From Sulfurospirillum sp001602955 (GTDB lineage Bacteria; Campylobacterota; Campylobacteria; Campylobacterales; Sulfurospirillaceae): 64,000 nt of DNA. The stretch is from the NCBI GenBank assembly GCA_001602955.1, contig LVAC01000023.1, positions 310,001 to 374,000 of the forward strand. The letters run 5' to 3'. Below are positions 8,530 through 17,076 of the stretch, piece after piece; within the stretch, counting starts at the first letter, position 1, and every line of letters begins with the position of its first letter. The notes under the pieces are model-generated. The model was given only the letters and a program-made list of their open reading frames with translations, had not been told where the DNA came from and ran no database searches. Both the position numbers and the translations under genes were made by a program.

Positions 8530-10821
8530 TTAGAACGAGATATCTTGCGTATAAACTTCACATTCGACACGATTACGTCCGTGCGCTTTTGCACGGTACA
8601 ACGCTTCGTCCGCTCGCGCGACCATACTTTTTTCATCATCGCCGATATGAAACGTCGCCACGCCGAAACTGACCGTTTTGCTTCCGACGCGGCTGAAGGC
8701 ATGGCTCTCGACTAAAGCGCGTAACTTCTCCGCCAAAGCGTACGCCGCCGCAAGATCGCATTGAGGTAGCAAAATCAAAAATTCTTCGCCGCCCCATCGT
8801 CCGAGCGCGTTTTCTTTACGAATACGGCTTTTTAATACCGAAGAGAGCTCTTGCAACACGATGTCGCCGACTTGGTGACCGTAAGTATCGTTGATTGATT
8901 TAAATTTATCGATGTCTAAAAGCGCAATCGAAAACGCCGAGCGGTGTCGTTTTGCCAAACTCAAATACAACGCGAACAGTTCATCGAGTTTCAAACGATT
9001 GTACAATCCCGTCAATTGATCGGTTACCGAAAGCTCCTCGATACGCTTTTTATCGGTAATGTCGTTACGAATCGCCATATAGCCGATCAAACGATCCGCA
9101 TCGTCGTAGCGCGGCATAATGATCGTATCGACCCAATACGTCGAGCCGTCTTTACGTCGATTTTTAATCTCTCCGTGCCATGAAGTACCCGTTTGTAGCG
9201 TTTTCCACATCGCTTCGTAAAACGAAAGCGGAACGTCCGGATGCCTTAAGAGATGGTGCGTTTGAGCTATCAATTCCTCTTTGGTATAACCCGAAATTTT
9301 ACAAAATGCGTCGCTTGCTTCGGTAATCACCCCTTGCGTATCGGTGCTAGAAATCATGACGTAGGTATCGATAATATTTAAATAACGCTCGATTTCCCTT
9401 CTTGATCTTCGGTATTCGCTCATATCGCTACAGGTTACGACCACCTTTTCGATCGTTTCAAAATCGGCTTTAAAAATCGGTTGCGCGTTAATCAAAAACC
9501 ATAATACCTCGCCCTCTTCCCGTCGATGCCCCATCATGACGTTGTAACACGCTTGTTTGGTTGCCAAAACTCTGTAAACGGGGCGTTCTTCTGCTAAAAA
9601 CGCTCTTCCGTCCTCATGACAGGCATTGAGCGTTGAGGGCGAAGCATTGAGCATATCGCCCAAAGAGAGGTTAAACATCTCTTGCGACGCAAGATTGCAC
9701 TCGATTAATTTGCCCTGTGGATCAAACACCATCACGCCTTCGCTCATCGCTTGAAAAATCGAGCGAATTTCTGCTTCGGACTCCAACAATCGATGCGTTT
9801 TTTCCTCGGCAATACGGTACGCTTTTTCGCGTGTGTGCTGCAATGCATAAATCCATGCGCTTAAAAGAGCAAACAAAAGCACGCCCAAACTCATCTGAAC
9901 CGACGGAAGGTAGCGTCCTAAGCCGATATCAAGCACTTGGTCGGATTTAAAATAAAGCGTCCATTTTTTACCGTAAAGTTCCAACACGATGTAGCGTTCG
10001 AATTTCGGCATCGTTAAAGCGGGGTTTGAGTCGTAAAGCCTCTTTTGAAGTACCGGCGTATCGCCGTCGTAGATTTCAAAATCCACCATAATATAGTTGG
10101 CTTCCAAGAGCGTTTGAAAGAGCGTTTGCGCTTTAACCGCTACAAAAACGATCCCCTTGGTTTGCGCCAACCGTTGTGCATCGGATAACGGAAGGGGCGT
10201 ATGGCTGTAGACCGGATGCAAAATGATAAAACCGGGTTTTTGATCGTCGTTCTTTTCTTGAACCAGATCGATTTTAGACGAAAGCGTCGTTTCCGCACGT
10301 GAAATCGCATGAAAAATCGCCTCTTTACGAACCTTTTCGCTCATGAGGTCGTATCCTAGCCCTTTTTGGTTGTGTTCGGTAAAAGGCTCCAAATAGGTAA
10401 TCGGAAAAGCGATTTCGCCGGCTTCTTCTTGCGGAAAAATCGTATAATAAGGAAACCCTTCATTCCACAATTCACGCTCGTGCTCGGGACGATCGTGTGC
10501 TCTGACAAGCGGCGCGTAGCCTAAGGCATGGAGTCCCGGAAAATTTTGTTCTACATGGTGTTGATCGGCAAAATGTTTCCATTCCAGACGCGTCACGTTC
10601 GAAGATGCGTTCATAAACGCAACCGCACTTTGAAGCAATTGCACGTTCGAATCGAGTGCTTTTTCGATCAGTAAAATGACTTGGTTGGACGCATTGGTAA
10701 AACGGGTTTTTTCCGTTTGTTCGATCCACTCTTCGCTCTTCCATGCGACGACGGCAGAGACGAAAACGCCGATCATAAAGATAAGCAAGGGCCATAAAAT
10801 TTTGTGCAAAAGACGTTTCAC
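8530..10821 (-). CDS. CHASE-PAS-PAS-GGDEF diguanylate cyclase
   Basis: 763 residues. A first transmembrane helix (about 10-30), a periplasmic CHASE domain (about 40-300, FPGLHALGYAP and PITYLEPF motifs), a second helix (about 308-325), two PAS domains and a C-terminal GGDEF domain follow in order. The active site reads GRWGGEEF, so catalysis of c-di-GMP synthesis from GTP is expected. The inhibitory I-site RxxD is replaced by RKEN, so product inhibition may be lost. The second PAS (GYTKEELI, LLRHPDVP) resembles Aer/CetB sensors and may bind a flavin or heme. It stands alone between lgt and hsp20. CHASE ligands are not predictable from sequence. Confidence 0.92.
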   Translation of the reverse strand: MKRLLHKILWPLLIFMIGVFVSAVVAWKSEEWIEQTEKTRFTNASNQVILLIEKALDSNVQLLQSAVAFMNASSNVTRLEWKHFADQHHVEQNFPGLHALGYAPLVRAHDRPEHERELWNEGFPYYTIFPQEEAGEIAFPITYLEPFTEHNQKGLGYDLMSEKVRKEAIFHAISRAETTLSSKIDLVQEKNDDQKPGFIILHPVYSHTPLPLSDAQRLAQTKGIVFVAVKAQTLFQTLLEANYIMVDFEIYDGDTPVLQKRLYDSNPALTMPKFERYIVLELYGKKWTLYFKSDQVLDIGLGRYLPSVQMSLGVLLFALLSAWIYALQHTREKAYRIAEEKTHRLLESEAEIRSIFQAMSEGVMVFDPQGKLIECNLASQEMFNLSLGDMLNASPSTLNACHEDGRAFLAEERPVYRVLATKQACYNVMMGHRREEGEVLWFLINAQPIFKADFETIEKVVVTCSDMSEYRRSRREIERYLNIIDTYVMISSTDTQGVITEASDAFCKISGYTKEELIAQTHHLLRHPDVPLSFYEAMWKTLQTGTSWHGEIKNRRKDGSTYWVDTIIMPRYDDADRLIGYMAIRNDITDKKRIEELSVTDQLTGLYNRLKLDELFALYLSLAKRHRSAFSIALLDIDKFKSINDTYGHQVGDIVLQELSSVLKSRIRKENALGRWGGEEFLILLPQCDLAAAYALAEKLRALVESHAFSRVGSKTVSFGVATFHIGDDEKSMVARADEALYRAKAHGRNRVECEVYTQDISF

Positions 10822-10897
10822 CGCTTCAAATCCTCATGGTAAAATCCACACAAAGATTGTAGCGAAAAAGAGAGAAAAGTAAGTAGTTAAGGGAGAA

Positions 10898-10920
10898 AAG
10901 GCAAGGAAAACCCTTGCCTT
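10898..10920 (-). terminator. Terminator of hsp20
   Basis: Nine-base arms AAGGCAAGG / CCTTGCCTT with a short loop, followed on the minus strand by TTTTC, about 20 bases after the hsp20 stop. Confidence 0.75.
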
Positions 10921-10937
10921 GAAGAAGATTAAAAAGC

Positions 10938-11366
10938 TTATTTGACTTCGATTTTTTTGACTTCGGCTTTCTCGACTTTGAGTTTGGGAAGTACCACTTC
11001 TAGTACGCCGTTTTCGCTACTTGCCTCGATATTTTCGACATCGACGTTATCGGGAAGCGCGAAACTTCTTTGGAATTTACCGTAGGAACTTTCGACTTTG
11101 TAGTAGTCTTTTTCTTTGCGCTCCTCTTTAAAGCTTCTCTCTCCTGAAATAATCAACTGATTTTCTTTCAAGTCGATGTGAATATCTTCTTTTTTAACGC
11201 CGGGAAGATCGACTTCGACGTGATACGCAAATTCGCCCTCACGCGTGCTCACACTCGGCTTAAACGCGGAGATACCGTTCTCGTCCGACTGATCATGATA
11301 GTAGCCGAACAACTTGTTCTCAAGCTCTTTAAGTTCTCTAAACGGATTGAATCGTGTCACTAACAT
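10938..11366 (-). CDS. Small heat shock protein, Hsp20/alpha-crystallin family
   Basis: 142 residues. ATP-independent chaperone that holds unfolding proteins. The alpha-crystallin domain runs from about residue 40 to 130, with the characteristic VDLPGVKKEDI and the C-terminal GVLEVVLPK (GVL motif). The N-terminus MLVTRFNPFRELKEL is typical of the family. A clear terminator follows and a gap of 190 bases holding a palindrome precedes it. Single gene, expected in the cytoplasm. Confidence 0.95.
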   Translation of the reverse strand: MLVTRFNPFRELKELENKLFGYYHDQSDENGISAFKPSVSTREGEFAYHVEVDLPGVKKEDIHIDLKENQLIISGERSFKEERKEKDYYKVESSYGKFQRSFALPDNVDVENIEASSENGVLEVVLPKLKVEKAEVKKIEVK

Positions 11367-11427
11367 GGCTAACTCCTTGTATTGTTTTTTGATGAGAGAA
11401 GTTTAGCCCAAACCTATCAAGGATGTC

Positions 11428-11443
11428 TGCCACTTAAGTAGCA
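11428..11443. promoter_or_regulatory. Palindrome upstream of hsp20
   Basis: TGCCACTTAAGTAGCA, a 16-base near-perfect inverted repeat about 62 bases before the hsp20 start. It is a candidate operator for a stress or Crp-family regulator. It does not match CIRCE. Confidence 0.3.
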
Positions 11444-11556
11444 CAAAAACCCTTTTTTCATCACGGCTTTTAGGCAAAGCCCAAAAGCCTACGCTAAGCC
11501 GCTGTAGCACTAAATGGCTTGCCTCTTGAGAGGGTAGCACGTGGTTTGTATGACGT

Positions 11557-12213
11557 TTATTCCTCAGGAAGGTGTTCGAGCAGGTTTTGGGAGTCTTTGA
11601 TGAAAATTTCTTTGCGCTTCACGTCAATTAATCCTTGCTTTTTGAGCGATTGAAGGTTTCGGTTGAGCACTTTGCGCACCGTGCCTACAAGACTAGCGAG
11701 CTCTTCGTGTGAAAGGTTGTTGATGAGTTTGAGCGTCTGTTTTCCTTCATGCTCCTCGATGTTCCGCGCGATCAGCTTAATCAAACGCGTCGTCGTATCG
11801 TAGAGAGAGAGTTCGCTTGCCAAATTTTCGACGTCACGCAACTGCTTGGCGACATAAGGAAGAAACAATTTGTTAAACGAGGGTTTCGTTTCGATCCATT
11901 CGCGAAACAGTTCGATGGGGAAAACGAGCACTTTAACTTCGTCCAATGCCATAGCGACGTTTTCGTGAAGCTTGCCGTCCAACAAACTGACGACATCGTA
12001 CATGTCGCCTTTGCTCAGTAAGTACAAAATCTGTTCTTTGCCGTTTTCAAAGTTAATTTGAGAGACTTTCACGCGCCCTTCCAAAATAACGAAAAAGTGC
12101 TCCAAACACTCTTCCGGACGCATCAACACCTCGCCTTTTTTGACAAAACTCATTCGTCCGAAGCGTGAAATATCCTCATGAAGTTCTTGTTGAATGACCT
12201 CAAGCGCGTACAT
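11557..12213 (-). CDS. Crp/Fnr-family transcription regulator
   Basis: 218 residues. A cyclic-nucleotide-binding-type beta-roll (about 15-120, with FFVILEGRVKV) is joined through a dimerisation helix to a Crp-type winged helix (about 145-205, SHEELASLVGTVRKVLNR). No N-terminal cysteine cluster is present, so it is not an oxygen-sensing FNR with an iron-sulfur cluster; the effector is unknown. It starts directly after the YchJ-like gene (adjacent bases 12213/12214) and forms an operon with it. It could control hsp20 or respiratory genes nearby, but the sequence does not show its targets. Confidence 0.9.
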   Translation of the reverse strand: MYALEVIQQELHEDISRFGRMSFVKKGEVLMRPEECLEHFFVILEGRVKVSQINFENGKEQILYLLSKGDMYDVVSLLDGKLHENVAMALDEVKVLVFPIELFREWIETKPSFNKLFLPYVAKQLRDVENLASELSLYDTTTRLIKLIARNIEEHEGKQTLKLINNLSHEELASLVGTVRKVLNRNLQSLKKQGLIDVKRKEIFIKDSQNLLEHLPEE

Positions 12214-12612
12214 TTATGCGACCTCTCCGTCTAAATACATCCACGCTTTGCCGTAGCGTTTGAAGCGTGAATGTTCGACATGTAAACCCTCTTTGCCCTC
12301 ATGAACGTACGTTGCGCGAAACGAAACTTTGCCGACTTTGTCGTTGACGCCGCCTTGCCATACGCTTAGAACCTCTACGTTCACCCATGCGATACGCTTA
12401 CATGTAGCGATAATCTCTTCCTTGAGGTGTTTATCGCGCGAATGCGGATGCGTCGTTTGCACCAAATAATCCGCCAAACCGAAGACAAACGCACTGAAAC
12501 GCGAACGCATTAATGCTTCACATGTCGGCGCGTTAATTGCTTGATGGTAAGGTTCGCAACACGCTTCGTACGGTTTTTGGCTACCGCAAGGACACAAATC
12601 GGCTTTTTTCAT
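12214..12612 (-). CDS. YchJ/UPF0225-family protein with SEC-C zinc motif
   Basis: 132 residues. The N-terminal SEC-C type zinc-binding motif (CPCGSQKPYEACCEPYH, about 7-23) is followed by an NTF2-like domain typical of the YchJ family (ALMRSRFSAF, TTHPHSRDKH, YVHEGKEGLHVEHSRF). Biochemical function is not established for the family. It is the first gene of a two-gene operon with the Crp-family regulator and lies divergent from the exporter gene. Confidence 0.9.
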   Translation of the reverse strand: MKKADLCPCGSQKPYEACCEPYHQAINAPTCEALMRSRFSAFVFGLADYLVQTTHPHSRDKHLKEEIIATCKRIAWVNVEVLSVWQGGVNDKVGKVSFRATYVHEGKEGLHVEHSRFKRYGKAWMYLDGEVA

Positions 12613-12643
12613 GAGATGTCTTTTTGGGTGAAATTCAACGCTT

Positions 12644-12649
12644 ATTATA
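12644..12649 (-). promoter_or_regulatory. Probable -10 box of the ychJ-crp operon
   Basis: TATAAT preceded by TTTGC on the minus strand, 32 bases before the ychJ start. The TTTGCTATAAT form occurs at two other promoters in the window and suits the T-rich promoters of Campylobacterota. Confidence 0.5.
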
Positions 12650-12700
12650 GCAAACCTTCTTTCAACTTCTTTTGTACGTGTTTTGGTTACACTTCGCGTT

Positions 12701-13888
12701 ATGAAAGTTTCATCGCTCCCGTTTTACACCTCGCTTCGTCCGTGGTTTCCCGTTTTTTGTTTAACGATTTGCGCGTTTATTTTCAACACCACCGAATTTG
12801 CGCCCATCAGTCTTTTATCCGACATCGCCCGCGATTTTCGTATGAGCGAAGCGCAAGCGGGGCTGATGATGAGCGTTTACGCGTGGATCGTCGCGACCGT
12901 GTCGTTGCCCTTAATGCTCTTAACCCAGTCGGTCGAACGCAAAAAACTTCTGTTGATACTTTTGGTATTTTTTATCGGCGCACATCTGCTCTCAAGCGTT
13001 GCGTGGAGCTATACGATCTTGATGGTCTCACGCGTCGCCATCGCGTTTGCCCATGCGATTTTTTGGTCGATTACCGCTTCGTTGACCTATCGCTTAGCCC
13101 CCAAAGGTCAAACCACGCGCGCACTCAGCATCTTGGCAACGGGAAGTGCTTTGGCGGTGGTGTTGGGATTGCCGATCGGGCGTATTATCGGGCAAGCGTT
13201 GGGATGGCGTTTTACGTTCGGATGTATCGCCGCATTATCGACTCTCATGCTTTTCTTTCTCGTCAAACTTCTGCCTTTGCTTCCAAGCGTCAACGCCGGA
13301 TCGCTTAAAAGTCTGCCGTTGTTATGGAAACGTCCGGCATTGCTGGGTATTTACTTGCTCACGATTGTCACGATTACCGCGCACTTTACCGCCTATACCT
13401 ACATCGAGCCTTTCGTGCAACAAGTCTCACTCTTGGGAGAAACGTTTGCCACGACCGCACTTTTTATCTTCGGAACGTCTGGACTTTTAGGAAGCGTGAT
13501 CTTTGCCAAGTTCAAACAACGCCATCCGTTTCGCCTGATCGTCTTTGCTTTAAGCATGCTGATCGGCGTACTTTTGCTGCTCTTACCGCTTGGATTCTAC
13601 CCTCTTAGTTTGAGTCTCTTGTGTGTCCTATGGGGCATTGCGGTTTGTTTGGTCAATCTTATTTTACAAATCAGCGTCTTGGAACTTTCCCCCGACGCGA
13701 CCGACGTGGCGATGTCGATGTACTCGGGCATTTACAACATCGGTATCGGTGGAGGTGCGTTTGTAGGCAGTCTGGTCATTTCGCACAGTTCTATGGCATA
13801 CGTCGGCTTCGTCGGCGCACTGTTTGGGAGCTTTGCGCTGGCGTTGGCGGTTTGGCTTTGGAAGCGGTATCTTGTAGAGCGACGCTAA
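12701..13888 (+). CDS. MFS efflux transporter, SotB/AraJ-like
   Basis: 395 residues, 12 transmembrane segments. Major facilitator exporter of the sugar/drug efflux type: it carries NTTEFAPISLLSDIA near the first helix, the motif that marks SotB/AraJ relatives, and the loop 2-3 region resembles their MFS signature. The probable start is ATG 12701 (MKVSSLPF); a TTG 18 bases upstream is possible and neither has a strong ribosome site. It is a single gene, divergent from ychJ and convergent with the decayed GGDEF remnant. The substrate cannot be told. Confidence 0.85.
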   Translation: MKVSSLPFYTSLRPWFPVFCLTICAFIFNTTEFAPISLLSDIARDFRMSEAQAGLMMSVYAWIVATVSLPLMLLTQSVERKKLLLILLVFFIGAHLLSSVAWSYTILMVSRVAIAFAHAIFWSITASLTYRLAPKGQTTRALSILATGSALAVVLGLPIGRIIGQALGWRFTFGCIAALSTLMLFFLVKLLPLLPSVNAGSLKSLPLLWKRPALLGIYLLTIVTITAHFTAYTYIEPFVQQVSLLGETFATTALFIFGTSGLLGSVIFAKFKQRHPFRLIVFALSMLIGVLLLLLPLGFYPLSLSLLCVLWGIAVCLVNLILQISVLELSPDATDVAMSMYSGIYNIGIGGGAFVGSLVISHSSMAYVGFVGALFGSFALALAVWLWKRYLVERR

Positions 13889-13891
13889 ACC

Positions 13892-14100
13892 TTACATGTC
13901 AAACGCAACGACGCGGTTTCGCCCTTGCGCTTTGGCTTCGTAGAGTGCTTTATCGGCTTTGTCGAAGACTTTGACGATACTGTCGTATTTTTCAAATTGT
14001 GCTACCCCGAAACTCGCCGTAATCGAAACCACTTCGGGAAACGTGTACGCGGCAATGCTTTCGCGCAATTTCTCCGCCAAGGTTTTAGCCCCGTTAAAGC
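13892..14100 (-). pseudogene. GGDEF domain remnant (C-terminal third only)
   Basis: The reading frame holds only the end of a diguanylate cyclase domain: GAKTLAEKLRESI, ITASFGVAQF, then KADKALYEAKAQGRNRV. The catalytic GG(D/E)EF and the nucleotide-binding half are missing. Upstream, the frame has no plausible start and runs into the opposite-frame remains of a different gene. I read this as the product of an internal deletion joining two genes out of frame. It ends four bases from the MFS stop. Confidence 0.75.
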
Positions 14101-14109
14101 AATGCACTT

Positions 14110-14340
14110 CACGGTTACAAGCAGCTCTTTCGTATAGGCATAAGAACTTCGTATGAAAATCAATGCCGAAAAACCTAGCGTTACCGAAACCATATGACAT
14201 AGGGCATACAAAACGAGCTTCGCTTCTTCATCCATAGGCGTCGCGAGCAATACCGAAACGACATCCGCCCCGCCTGCAATGACGTGAATCAGCGTCGTTA
14301 CCAGTGCCAAAAGCCCTGCTAGCAAAAGTTTTACATTCAT
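14110..14340 (-). pseudogene. Truncated small membrane protein fused out of frame to GGDEF remnant
   Basis: Beginning at ATG 14340, about 76 residues show two hydrophobic helices (LLLAGLLALVTTLIHVIAG and LYALCHMVSVTLGFSALIFI). After YTKELLVT the frame changes to Arg/Pro-rich sequence that matches nothing and is antisense-like to the GGDEF frame. The gene therefore seems cut by the same deletion that removed the front of the GGDEF domain. I do not recognise the original family; short membrane proteins of this look occur as conserved hypotheticals. It may still be expressed as a short membrane peptide. Confidence 0.55.
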
Positions 14341-14358
14341 GCTATGTGCCTTAATTTT

Positions 14359-15126
14359 TTACCGTATTGTAGGGTGAAACGACGCTTTTGTATTGTAAAA
14401 AACCGACATAATCTCATGCGTGGGAAAAAACTGTGAGAATTTTTTGAACTCTTTATTGAAGTGGGATTGGTCACAATAGCCAAATTCATACGCCATCGCG
14501 GAAAAATTGGAAATATCGTTTTTGATCACCTCTTTAAACACCGTAAATAAGCGCAGAATAGTGCAAAATTTTTTCGGCGTATACCCGATGTAATGCTTAA
14601 AAAGCCGCTCAATTTGGCGACTTCCAAGCTGTGTGAAATGTTCCAAATCGCGCATCGTTCGAACGCCTTGATGCAACGTGATGTGATCAACGAGGTCAAG
14701 TATCGGTTGATGAAATGCCGTCGTTTTGCATAAAGATTCAAAAAGCGCGTCAAGGAGAATGACTTTTTGAGCCTCATCCGACCCGTAACTATTAAGCTGA
14801 TTGTGCAACGATGGAGACACTTCCGCTAAAGGGACGATACGATCGGTCAAAGTATGGGCTTTAATGTTGAAGAGTTGCGGTAAAACAGAAGGACGAAAAC
14901 GAATCCCAAATGCATCATCGCCCGCTTCAATCGGCATAATCTTACTCTCGCTCATCGCTCCGACAAGCATCCATTGCCTATTTTGACAGACAATATCCAT
15001 GCATCCATCCGGCACAATAGGCATTAAAATACTTTTGGACGAAACGTTTTGAAAGCTCCAATACGTATCGATGTAAGCTTGGAGAGTAAAAGAAGGTTGG
15101 TATTTTTGAGTTTTCAAAAACTGCAA
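14359..15126 (-). CDS. AraC-family transcription regulator
   Basis: 255 residues. The N-terminal half (about 1-150, MPIVPDGCMDIVC, GIRFRPSVLPQLF) is of the DUF6597 sensor type found in many AraC proteins. The C-terminal half (about 165-240) is the double helix-turn-helix, with LGSRQIERLFKHYIGYTPK and FGYCDQSHFNKEFKKF. It is a single gene. The likely target is a neighbour such as the truncated membrane gene or the DUF2798 gene, but nothing in the sequence proves it. Confidence 0.9.
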   Translation of the reverse strand: MQFLKTQKYQPSFTLQAYIDTYWSFQNVSSKSILMPIVPDGCMDIVCQNRQWMLVGAMSESKIMPIEAGDDAFGIRFRPSVLPQLFNIKAHTLTDRIVPLAEVSPSLHNQLNSYGSDEAQKVILLDALFESLCKTTAFHQPILDLVDHITLHQGVRTMRDLEHFTQLGSRQIERLFKHYIGYTPKKFCTILRLFTVFKEVIKNDISNFSAMAYEFGYCDQSHFNKEFKKFSQFFPTHEIMSVFYNTKASFHPTIR

Positions 15127-15276
15127 ATCAATGACCTTTTGTGTTTACATGTAACAAGATTAGACGCTACATGGCATGATTTTTCCGATGGAAAATACAC
15201 TTTAAGAAATCTGCACATGCAGATAATTATAGTTTAATGCAAAAAAGAGGTCAAGATTGACCGGTTTGGAGACTTC

Positions 15277-15313
15277 AAAAAGTACCTAACCGTTATGCGG
15301 CTAGATACTTTTT
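15277..15313 (-). terminator. Terminator of the DUF2798 gene
   Basis: Arms AAAAAGTA (15277-15284) and TACTTTTT (15306-15313), extended by CTA/TAG pairs with small mismatches, just after the stop of the DUF2798 gene. It ends in a T run on both strands. Confidence 0.55.
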
Positions 15314-15316
15314 CTT

Positions 15317-15592
15317 TTACGCGTGTCTGACGAAAACGGTTGTTATTTTTTTCACAATAGGCAAAATAAGCAACAGTGTCGGAAAAGCAATCAACCATGA
15401 AATCGCCCAAGAGCTCACCCAAAGATTGATAAACGAATAGGTCAACCCTGAAACCCTTATCGTGCTGATGAACGAAACGAGCATCGTCATTAAAACGGAG
15501 AGGAAAAACGGCATAACGATTCCGCTGTATTTAGCGGGAAGTTTTGGTATACCGAAAACAATGGTGGAAGGTGTATGAGAAGAGTGACTCAT
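15317..15592 (-). CDS. DUF2798 membrane protein
   Basis: 91 residues, two transmembrane helices. It fits the DUF2798 family: LPAKYSGIVMPFFLS, then VSFISTIRVSG, then SSWAISWLIAFPTLLLILPIVKK. Function is unknown for the family. ATG 15592 is preceded by AAAGGA six bases upstream. It has a leader of about 140 nucleotides from a good promoter, and that leader folds so that the ribosome site can be paired (see structured leader). Single gene between an AraC regulator and the heme operon. Confidence 0.85.
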   Translation of the reverse strand: MSHSSHTPSTIVFGIPKLPAKYSGIVMPFFLSVLMTMLVSFISTIRVSGLTYSFINLWVSSWAISWLIAFPTLLLILPIVKKITTVFVRHA

Positions 15593-15598
15593 AAAGCA

Positions 15599-15740
15599 TC
15601 CTTTGCAAATAACCGGCTATCAAGGCGCTCTTCATGTTATGAGGCATAACATAAAGTTCATCCCCGGACAAACCGGTAGAAGTTAGCGCATTGGTTAACG
15701 TTAAATGCTTACGGCATACTTTATAAAAAATTTGCAAGGG
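15599..15740 (-). ncRNA. Structured 5' leader, possible riboswitch or thermosensor
   Basis: The first and last parts of the leader are complementary: 15730-15739 pairs with 15600-15610 (CCTTGCAAAT against ATTTGCAAAGG, one bulge), and the latter holds the AAAGGA ribosome site. Nested inside are GCGCT/AGCGC (15625-15629 with 15685-15689), an eight-bp hairpin ATGTTATG/CATAACAT (15634-15652) and CCGG/CCGG (15664-15676). It matches no riboswitch consensus that I know. The fold is derived by eye. Confidence 0.35.
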
Positions 15741-15741
15741 T

Positions 15742-15747
15742 ATTATA
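15742..15747 (-). promoter_or_regulatory. -10 box of the DUF2798 promoter
   Basis: TTTTTGCTATAAT on the minus strand, a typical T-rich sigma-70 promoter of Campylobacterota, giving transcription from about 15735. Confidence 0.55.
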
Positions 15748-15785
15748 GCAAAAATTTGTATTTTACGATAAATGTGTCACTGAAT

Positions 15786-15808
15786 TAAGGTCGAAAATTT
15801 CGACCTTA
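15786..15808 (-). terminator. Terminator after the heme/arginine operon
   Basis: TAAGGTCGAAA and its exact complement separated by one base, starting three bases after the stop of the last gene of the operon. The central part forms the loop in RNA. Confidence 0.65.
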
Positions 15809-15810
15809 CA

Positions 15811-17076
15811 TTATCCCTCTCTTAGCGCTTTAGCGATCAATTCTATCGGGTTTTTAAACACAACATCGACTTTTTGCCCGTGCATCGCGTCACTCAGTTG
15901 CATACGACACGCACTGCATTCGGCACTGACGAACTGCGCTCCCGTTTCTTGAATCATCGCCGCTTTTGGAAGGCCTGCGGCTTTAGCGAAACGGTAATTG
16001 CCCGTTTGCATCGTCACGCCGCCGAAACCGCAACAGCGATTCGGGTCGCTCATCTCTTTGATGACGTAGTTTTGGGAGATGAGATTGCGAGGTTCCTTCC
16101 AAACACCTTGCATTTTGCGTGCGTGGCAAGGGTCATGGTAAGTGACGGCATCACTTTGTTTGGCTTTGGTTGCCAAGATTTGCGCTAAGTTGGTTTTCTT
16201 TTCCAAGTATTCCGTTGCCATAAAGATGTGTGGAGCGATGGCTTTTGCACGTGATTGCCATTCAGGTTGGTCGTGGAAGAAATGCGCGTAGTCTTCTTTG
16301 ATCATCGCGCTACAGGTCGCTTCGGGAATAATGATGGCGTCTAACTCATCTTTAAAGCCCTCGATGTACTCGATGTTAAACTTTGCAAGCGCATCAACGC
16401 TCTCAAAATCGCCCGTGAAGTATTGAGGTGCGCCGCAGCATTTTTGCTGTTTGATAAGATACGCATCGATTTCCAAGACTTTGAGAATCTCTAATAGTGC
16501 CTTACCGATGTCGGTGTACATGTAGTTTGCCAAACACCCGATAAAAATGCCCACTTTGCCTTTGCCGCCGTTATAAATCACGTCGGGGTGGGAATTCAAA
16601 AACGTTTTCTTTTTCAAGCTCGGGAACAATCTGTCCATTTTAATGATCGGAAAGTTTCGCATATACATAGAGCTTTGTTTGTCCACCAGTTTAAAGCCGC
16701 ATGTTTGAAACATATAACCCAAACGGGCTAAGACGTCCATAATATTACGGTTGCGTAGCAAAAAGAACGCAAGTTTTTTATACCATGCAAGCCCGAATTT
16801 TTTACGAATATCGTTACGCGCTTGCTCGATGAGCCCGTCGACCGGCAAAGAGTTGGGGCAGACACTCACGCAATTGGTACACAAAAAGCAGCTTTCAAAA
16901 ATCTTTTTAGCGTTTTTATCGAGTTCCAGTTCACCGCGTTGGTACGCACCCAAAAGGTCTAAAAATCCTCTAGGAGAGGTGACTTCATCACGGTTTACTT
17001 CGTGAATCGTACAAACAGGTATACATTTTCCACACTTCACACACGCATCGCTCGTTACATTAAATTTAAACATCAT
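15811..17076 (-). CDS. Iron-sulfur oxidoreductase with two CCG domains
   Basis: 421 residues. Two [4Fe-4S] ferredoxin motifs at the N-terminus (CVKCGKCIPVC, CFLCTNCVSVCP) are followed by two cysteine-rich CCG domains (QQKCCGAPQY in the first; HDPCHARK and NRCCGFGG in the second). This is the architecture of GlcF/LutA/GlpC-type subunits, which pass electrons from a dehydrogenase or to a quinone. No flavoprotein partner gene lies next to it, so the substrate is unknown. It follows hemN with no gap, as Cj0991c follows Cj0992c in C. jejuni, which hints at a link to anaerobic heme synthesis. Confidence 0.85.
   Translation of the reverse strand: MMFKFNVTSDACVKCGKCIPVCTIHEVNRDEVTSPRGFLDLLGAYQRGELELDKNAKKIFESCFLCTNCVSVCPNSLPVDGLIEQARNDIRKKFGLAWYKKLAFFLLRNRNIMDVLARLGYMFQTCGFKLVDKQSSMYMRNFPIIKMDRLFPSLKKKTFLNSHPDVIYNGGKGKVGIFIGCLANYMYTDIGKALLEILKVLEIDAYLIKQQKCCGAPQYFTGDFESVDALAKFNIEYIEGFKDELDAIIIPEATCSAMIKEDYAHFFHDQPEWQSRAKAIAPHIFMATEYLEKKTNLAQILATKAKQSDAVTYHDPCHARKMQGVWKEPRNLISQNYVIKEMSDPNRCCGFGGVTMQTGNYRFAKAAGLPKAAMIQETGAQFVSAECSACRMQLSDAMHGQKVDVVFKNPIELIAKALREG

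Noticed and set aside
11367..11556. CIRCE element upstream of hsp20
   Set aside because: No TTAGCACTC-N9-GAGTGCTAA repeat is present; the palindrome found has another sequence. A sigma-54-like TGGCA...TTGA was also considered, but its spacing is one base off.
15531..15737. A 68-residue frame over the DUF2798 leader
   Set aside because: It overlaps the leader and the start of the DUF2798 gene in another frame, has no ribosome site, and the complementary ends of the region argue for RNA structure.
15811..17076. Glycolate oxidase or lactate utilisation subunit
   Set aside because: The CCG/ferredoxin layout fits, but no flavin dehydrogenase or LutB/C-like gene is adjacent, so no substrate was assigned.
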